NCBI GenBank assembly: GCA_903903635.1
Contig: CAIUZK010000004.1
Span: 1 to 54,184, forward strand
Length of the DNA stretch: 54,184 nt
Origin: an uncultured Bacteroidota bacterium
Lineage (GTDB): Bacteria > Bacteroidota > Bacteroidia > Chitinophagales > Chitinophagaceae
Direction of reading: 5' to 3'
In this document: positions 51,143 to 54,184 of the stretch, in pieces
How positions within the stretch are numbered: the stretch's first letter is position 1
How the letters are laid out: each line of letters opens with the position of its first letter
The notes under the pieces: generated by a model
Seen by the model: only the letters and a program-made list of their open reading frames with translations
Told to the model about the DNA's origin: nothing
Database searches by the model: none
Position numbers and translations under genes: made by a program

Positions 51143-51944
51143 ATTGGGCTTCTTTTACAAATGATGCAGCATGTGCAATTCGGGATAACAGGAAACTGGC
51201 ATAAGCCTGCCTGTGGTGGGCAAACGACTCAAAGGGCGATTCGCCTTCCAGCCATTCATCCGGGATTAAAGATACTATTGAATTGATAACCGGTTCAGTT
51301 AAAATGGATTGATACGCCTGGTTTACCTCATCCAGCATACCGGCCCACCTGAGCAATACATGATCTTTTACATGTACAAACGGCTTTATAGCCCGGTCTT
51401 CCATGTGCATCCAGGTGTGATGAAAGTACAATGATGCGCCATGATCAATGAGCCAGAGCTCGGAATGCCACGACAGCATATTGGTATTCTTCACAGTGCG
51501 GTCTACATTCAGCAACAGGCAATCCAGCCACACGATCTGCGAAGCAAGTTTAGCATCAACAACCGTAACAGCAGGATCAAAAGTTATGGAACCTGAAAGG
51601 TAATGGAGCGCAAGGTTTAGCCCTACACTGGCCTTGAGCAGATCCTGTATTTCTTCATCCGGTTCGGTGCGGCCAAAAGCTTCATCAAGCCGGGCAAACA
51701 CAAGTTCGGGAATGCGCAACCCAAGTGCACGGGCAATTTCACCGCCAATAAGTTCAGCAATAAGCGCCCTGCTACCCTGGCCGGCCCCTCTGAATTTGAG
51801 CACATACAAAAATCCATCATCGGCTTCGGCAATGGCAGGCATTGATCCCCCTTCCCGCAACGGTGTTATATACCTGGTCACATTTACAGTTCTTATTTCG
51901 GGTTGCCTTACTTCCATTGCTGAAGGGTTAGAATATTCTGCCAA
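51120..51944 (-). CDS. HipA-like kinase-fold protein
   Basis: A 274-residue protein with the HipA/PI3K-like kinase core: a nucleotide-binding lysine in FLYVLKFRGAGQG, an ELIGGEIARALGLRIPELVF helix region, the catalytic loop WLDCLLLNVDRTVKNTNML with D-x-x-x-x-N, and the metal-binding ELWLIDHGASLYFH. It lacks the HipA N-terminal Couple_hipA domain and any HipB gene. The partner is DUF3037 instead. HipA proper phosphorylates glutamyl-tRNA synthetase; the target here is unknown. Confidence 0.82.
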   Translation of the reverse strand: MAEYSNPSAMEVRQPEIRTVNVTRYITPLREGGSMPAIAEADDGFLYVLKFRGAGQGSRALIAELIGGEIARALGLRIPELVFARLDEAFGRTEPDEEIQDLLKASVGLNLALHYLSGSITFDPAVTVVDAKLASQIVWLDCLLLNVDRTVKNTNMLSWHSELWLIDHGASLYFHHTWMHMEDRAIKPFVHVKDHVLLRWAGMLDEVNQAYQSILTEPVINSIVSLIPDEWLEGESPFESFAHHRQAYASFLLSRIAHAASFVKEAQYARSAII

Positions 51945-52094
51945 ATTAAAACAAAAAGCCCTAATGTGTCTTAATGATTATTTTACCATCGATGCGACTT
52001 GCATAAAATGGAACGTTGATGAAATCAAAGTCGCAGCCGAAACGCTCGATGCGTGGCTTCTGTGCGTTAGCGAGGATTCGCCATGAACCAAAAA

Positions 52095-53438
52095 CTATTC
52101 TACCAGCACCTTATCCATCCATCTCCCATTTACTTTAGTTGCAGTCACTATATACATACCCGGCGCTACATTCAGGTTCAAATCCGTTTCTTTATTTGTG
52201 GAGGTGGTAAATACCTTGATTGTTTTACCCATCATGTTGGTTATTACCACCTCCGCAGTTTCATTGGTGGGAGATGAAATATTTATAGTAAACACCCCCG
52301 CAGCCGGATTGGGAAACACATGGAGCTTAGGCTCTGTAATAATTTGTGAGCCCACCTCTGTAGTATTCCTGCAGCTATCCATATGTATATAGCGTATACT
52401 GTGGTTCCCTTGAGCCGCAATATAAATGCTTCCTGCACTATCCAGCCAGACAGATAGAGGCCTTGATATCATTGCAGATGTGGCGGGTCCGCCATCGCCG
52501 CTGTATCCAATCACCCCTGTGCCTGCTATAGTACTTATCCGCCCTGCACTATTTATCATTCGTACTCTATTGTTAAAATAATCGGCGATGTATAAGTTAC
52601 CACAATTGTCAGGAAACACATTACTAGGATGGTTTAAATTTGCAGCGGTAGCCTGTCCTCCATCTCCGCTGTAACCAACAATGCCTGTACCGGCAATAGT
52701 AGTAATTATACCAGCGCTACTTACTTTCCTTATCCGGTAATTGCCATCATCGCCTAAATAAAGGTTACCGTTCAAATCCATCATTACGCCTATTGGCGTA
52801 TGTAGTTGTGCATTGGTAGCCGCCCCTCCATCTCCACTGAACCCAACAGCTCCAGTTCCCGCATAGCGGGTAATAATGCCGCTCGTATCCACTTTAAGTA
52901 CCTCTTCTATTCCGGCAATGTATAGATTGCCAGCGGTATCGAAGCAAATACCCCTTACAGTCCCCAGACCTGCGGCCGTGGCTGGACCGCCCTTACCTGA
53001 TGGCGTAACTGAGCCATTGCCGGCAAAAGTGGTAATGATCCCGGCTGCATCTACTTTCCTGATCCTGTGATTACTAAAGTCTGAGATATAAACATTATTG
53101 TGTTTATCGAATGCCAGACCATATATAACAGTAAGTTTTGCAGCCGTTGCAGGTATGTTATCACCATTGTACCCAGCAGAGTCGGCAATGCCGGCAAAGG
53201 TGCTTATAATGCCTGAAGTATTTATTTTTCTCACAGTTGCGTTATCATCTGCAACAAAAACATTCCCGACTTTATCTACAGCTACGAAATTTGGAAAATA
53301 TAATTTGGCAGCAGTAGCTGGGCCGCCATCACCGCTATAGCCACCAAAACCAGTACCTGCAACGGTGGTGATGGTCTGAGCATAGCTATTAGCTAAATAA
53401 AGCAGGGAAAACAAAGTAAAAAACAAAGTTTTTTTCAT
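52095..53438 (-). CDS. NHL-repeat T9SS cargo protein
   Basis: A 447-residue exported protein. Signal peptide KKTLFFTLFSLLYLANSYAQ, then about six NHL beta-propeller blades (GTGFGGYSGDGGPATAAKLY, VDKVGNVFVADDNATVRKIN, and GTGIVGYSGDGGQATAANLN) forming a closed propeller. A type A T9SS sorting domain closes it (HVFPNPAAGVFTINI to RWMDKVLVE). The N-terminal half and the sorting domain resemble those of the 1920-residue adhesin at 41342, so this is a shorter paralogue without the Ig array. NHL propellers bind proteins or sugars. No -7 element was found; an inverted repeat lies upstream. Confidence 0.87.
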   Translation of the reverse strand: MKKTLFFTLFSLLYLANSYAQTITTVAGTGFGGYSGDGGPATAAKLYFPNFVAVDKVGNVFVADDNATVRKINTSGIISTFAGIADSAGYNGDNIPATAAKLTVIYGLAFDKHNNVYISDFSNHRIRKVDAAGIITTFAGNGSVTPSGKGGPATAAGLGTVRGICFDTAGNLYIAGIEEVLKVDTSGIITRYAGTGAVGFSGDGGAATNAQLHTPIGVMMDLNGNLYLGDDGNYRIRKVSSAGIITTIAGTGIVGYSGDGGQATAANLNHPSNVFPDNCGNLYIADYFNNRVRMINSAGRISTIAGTGVIGYSGDGGPATSAMISRPLSVWLDSAGSIYIAAQGNHSIRYIHMDSCRNTTEVGSQIITEPKLHVFPNPAAGVFTINISSPTNETAEVVITNMMGKTIKVFTTSTNKETDLNLNVAPGMYIVTATKVNGRWMDKVLVE

Positions 53439-53455
53439 AAACCAATTTTTAGAAG

Positions 53456-53487
53456 AAAGTAACTGTAGTTTTACCTACAGTTACTTT
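53456..53487. terminator. 13-bp inverted repeat upstream of the NHL gene
   Basis: AAAGTAACTGTAG and CTACAGTTACTTT pair perfectly around a 6-nt loop, between the T9SS remnant and the NHL gene. It was probably the terminator of the lost upstream gene; an alternative is a leader structure of the NHL gene. Confidence 0.55.
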
Positions 53488-53499
53488 CAATAAATATAC

Positions 53500-53630
53500 T
53501 TATTTTTTCACAAACCGACCATTACCAACCATGGTTTGTCCATTGTATACTATAACGAAATAGGCCCCGGGCGACAGGCTGCGAACGATGATTTTTACCC
53601 CTGTCCCCTCCCGTTGATCGATTCGGCAAG
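53500..53630 (-). pseudogene. C-terminal remnant of a T9SS cargo gene
   Basis: The minus strand reads GVKIIVRSLSPGAYFVIVYN, then GQTMVGNGRFVKK and a stop at 53502. This is the end of a type A T9SS sorting domain (LSPGAYFVIV, GRFVKK). Upstream of about 53600 the frame loses resemblance to the domain and no signal peptide or passenger domain follows, so the gene has been cut off. Confidence 0.75.
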
Positions 53631-53872
53631 CTAACGATATGCGGGACCTTGTTCCGGGGAGTACGAAGAATCTATATTTTCAACTTCGGCACTCTGCTGG
53701 TAGAAAATGGGGTTTACCCCTCCTTCGCATGAAAAGAGCTATGGCGGGTAAAAGAAGATATTATTAGCAGATTATATGAATTCCAGTTACCAACCAGGCA
53801 AATTGCCAAGACGAGTCAGCTATGCACAAAGGCTATACTACAGATTCGCGCCAGGATGAGCAGCATTTCCCG

Positions 53873-53995
53873 CTTCTGGTTTGCTTCATAAAACTTCTGG
53901 TTTTGCTTCCGGTTGCTTCTGGTTTTACTTCTGGTTTTGGGCTAAAAACTTCTGGTTTGCTTCCGGAAGTTTCCGGAAATCGGAAGTTTTTAAAA
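53873..53995. repeat. short degenerate tandem repeat
   Basis: CTTCTGGTTT occurs perfectly at 53873, 53894, 53916, 53928 and 53949, with CTTCCGG variants between (spacing 21, 22, 12 and 21 bp), ending in a TTCCGGAAGTTTCCGGAA palindromic stretch. No coding frame explains it. The rest of 53631-54184 shows nothing recognised. Confidence 0.7.
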
Positions 53996-54184
53996 TTGCA
54001 ACTGGCTTATTTTCAGCACGTTATACTTTTTTTGCGTAAGGAACGTTGACAAAATAACTCCCTCCATCTTACTCGTTCTATTACCTCGTTCATTTTCATT
54101 TTTATTTGCCTCGGTGAGGGCTTTGCCGTTCCATTTTTATTTCGTTGCAAAAGTCTTTAAATAATTCATTATTCGCAGATAGAG

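Noticed and set aside
53822-54049. 75-codon plus-strand frame near the right edge
   Set aside because: Its sequence is a reading of the CTTCTGGTTT tandem repeat.

Overview
The window comes from a member of the Bacteroidota, most likely of the Chitinophagaceae/Chitinophagales type. Three things point there. Many genes are preceded by the Bacteroidota -7 promoter motif TAnnTTTG. The type IX secretion (T9SS) and gliding genes porU, porV and gldJ are present. Several large secreted proteins end in T9SS C-terminal sorting domains. No rRNA, canonical tRNA, intact insertion sequence or CRISPR array was seen.

Layout. 1-1000: a TacA/TacT-type toxin-antitoxin pair. 1137-3286: a T9SS cargo gene flanked by a diverged 64-bp direct repeat. 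3773-6508: an M16 peptidase. 7382-7739: a decayed toxin-antitoxin module (palindromic operator, 58-aa antitoxin, beheaded toxin). 7754-10470: pyruvate kinase and cysteine desulfurase. 10581-12189: small membrane or secreted proteins, including two tandem paralogues and an overlooked 45-aa protein. 12300-17927: the RNA-repair locus described next. 18082-24092: dnaB, then divergent pheT with three overlapping downstream genes. 24744-33816: DUF4412 protein, murF, gldJ, then divergent porU and porV. 33867-41283: pentapeptide-repeat protein, 2OG-Fe(II) oxygenase, T9SS cargo, two ferritin-like proteins and a glycosyltransferase. 41342-53438: a 1920-residue NHL/Ig-like T9SS adhesin, murI, further T9SS cargo, a lipoprotein, and a HipA-like kinase with DUF3037. 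53500-54184: a truncated T9SS sorting domain and short repeats.

The standout region is 12300-17300. A WYL-domain regulator is divergent from a Ro60 (TROVE/vWA) gene. Four back-to-back structured RNAs follow, then the RNA ligase gene rtcB, then a fifth RNA. All five RNAs share one plan that I could fold by hand: an outer helix of 7-8 bp, a conserved 7-nt 5' loop TGYCGTA facing a 9-10-nt 3' loop, an inner 8-nt helix whose sequence differs between copies while pairing is largely kept, then WTACTTCR and a tRNA-like head. In the best two copies the head is a circularly permuted tRNA: T arm, acceptor 3' strand, tiny loop, acceptor 5' strand, TA, then a canonical D arm, with the anticodon arm replaced by the long stem. 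These are best read as bacterial Y RNAs, the tRNA-mimicking partners of Ro60, here as a five-member family tied to RtcB. A small two-gene unit of toxin-antitoxin appearance follows.

A second theme is surface biology. PorU (sortase), PorV (shuttle) and GldJ (gliding lipoprotein) sit in the same window as five intact T9SS cargo genes and one cargo remnant.
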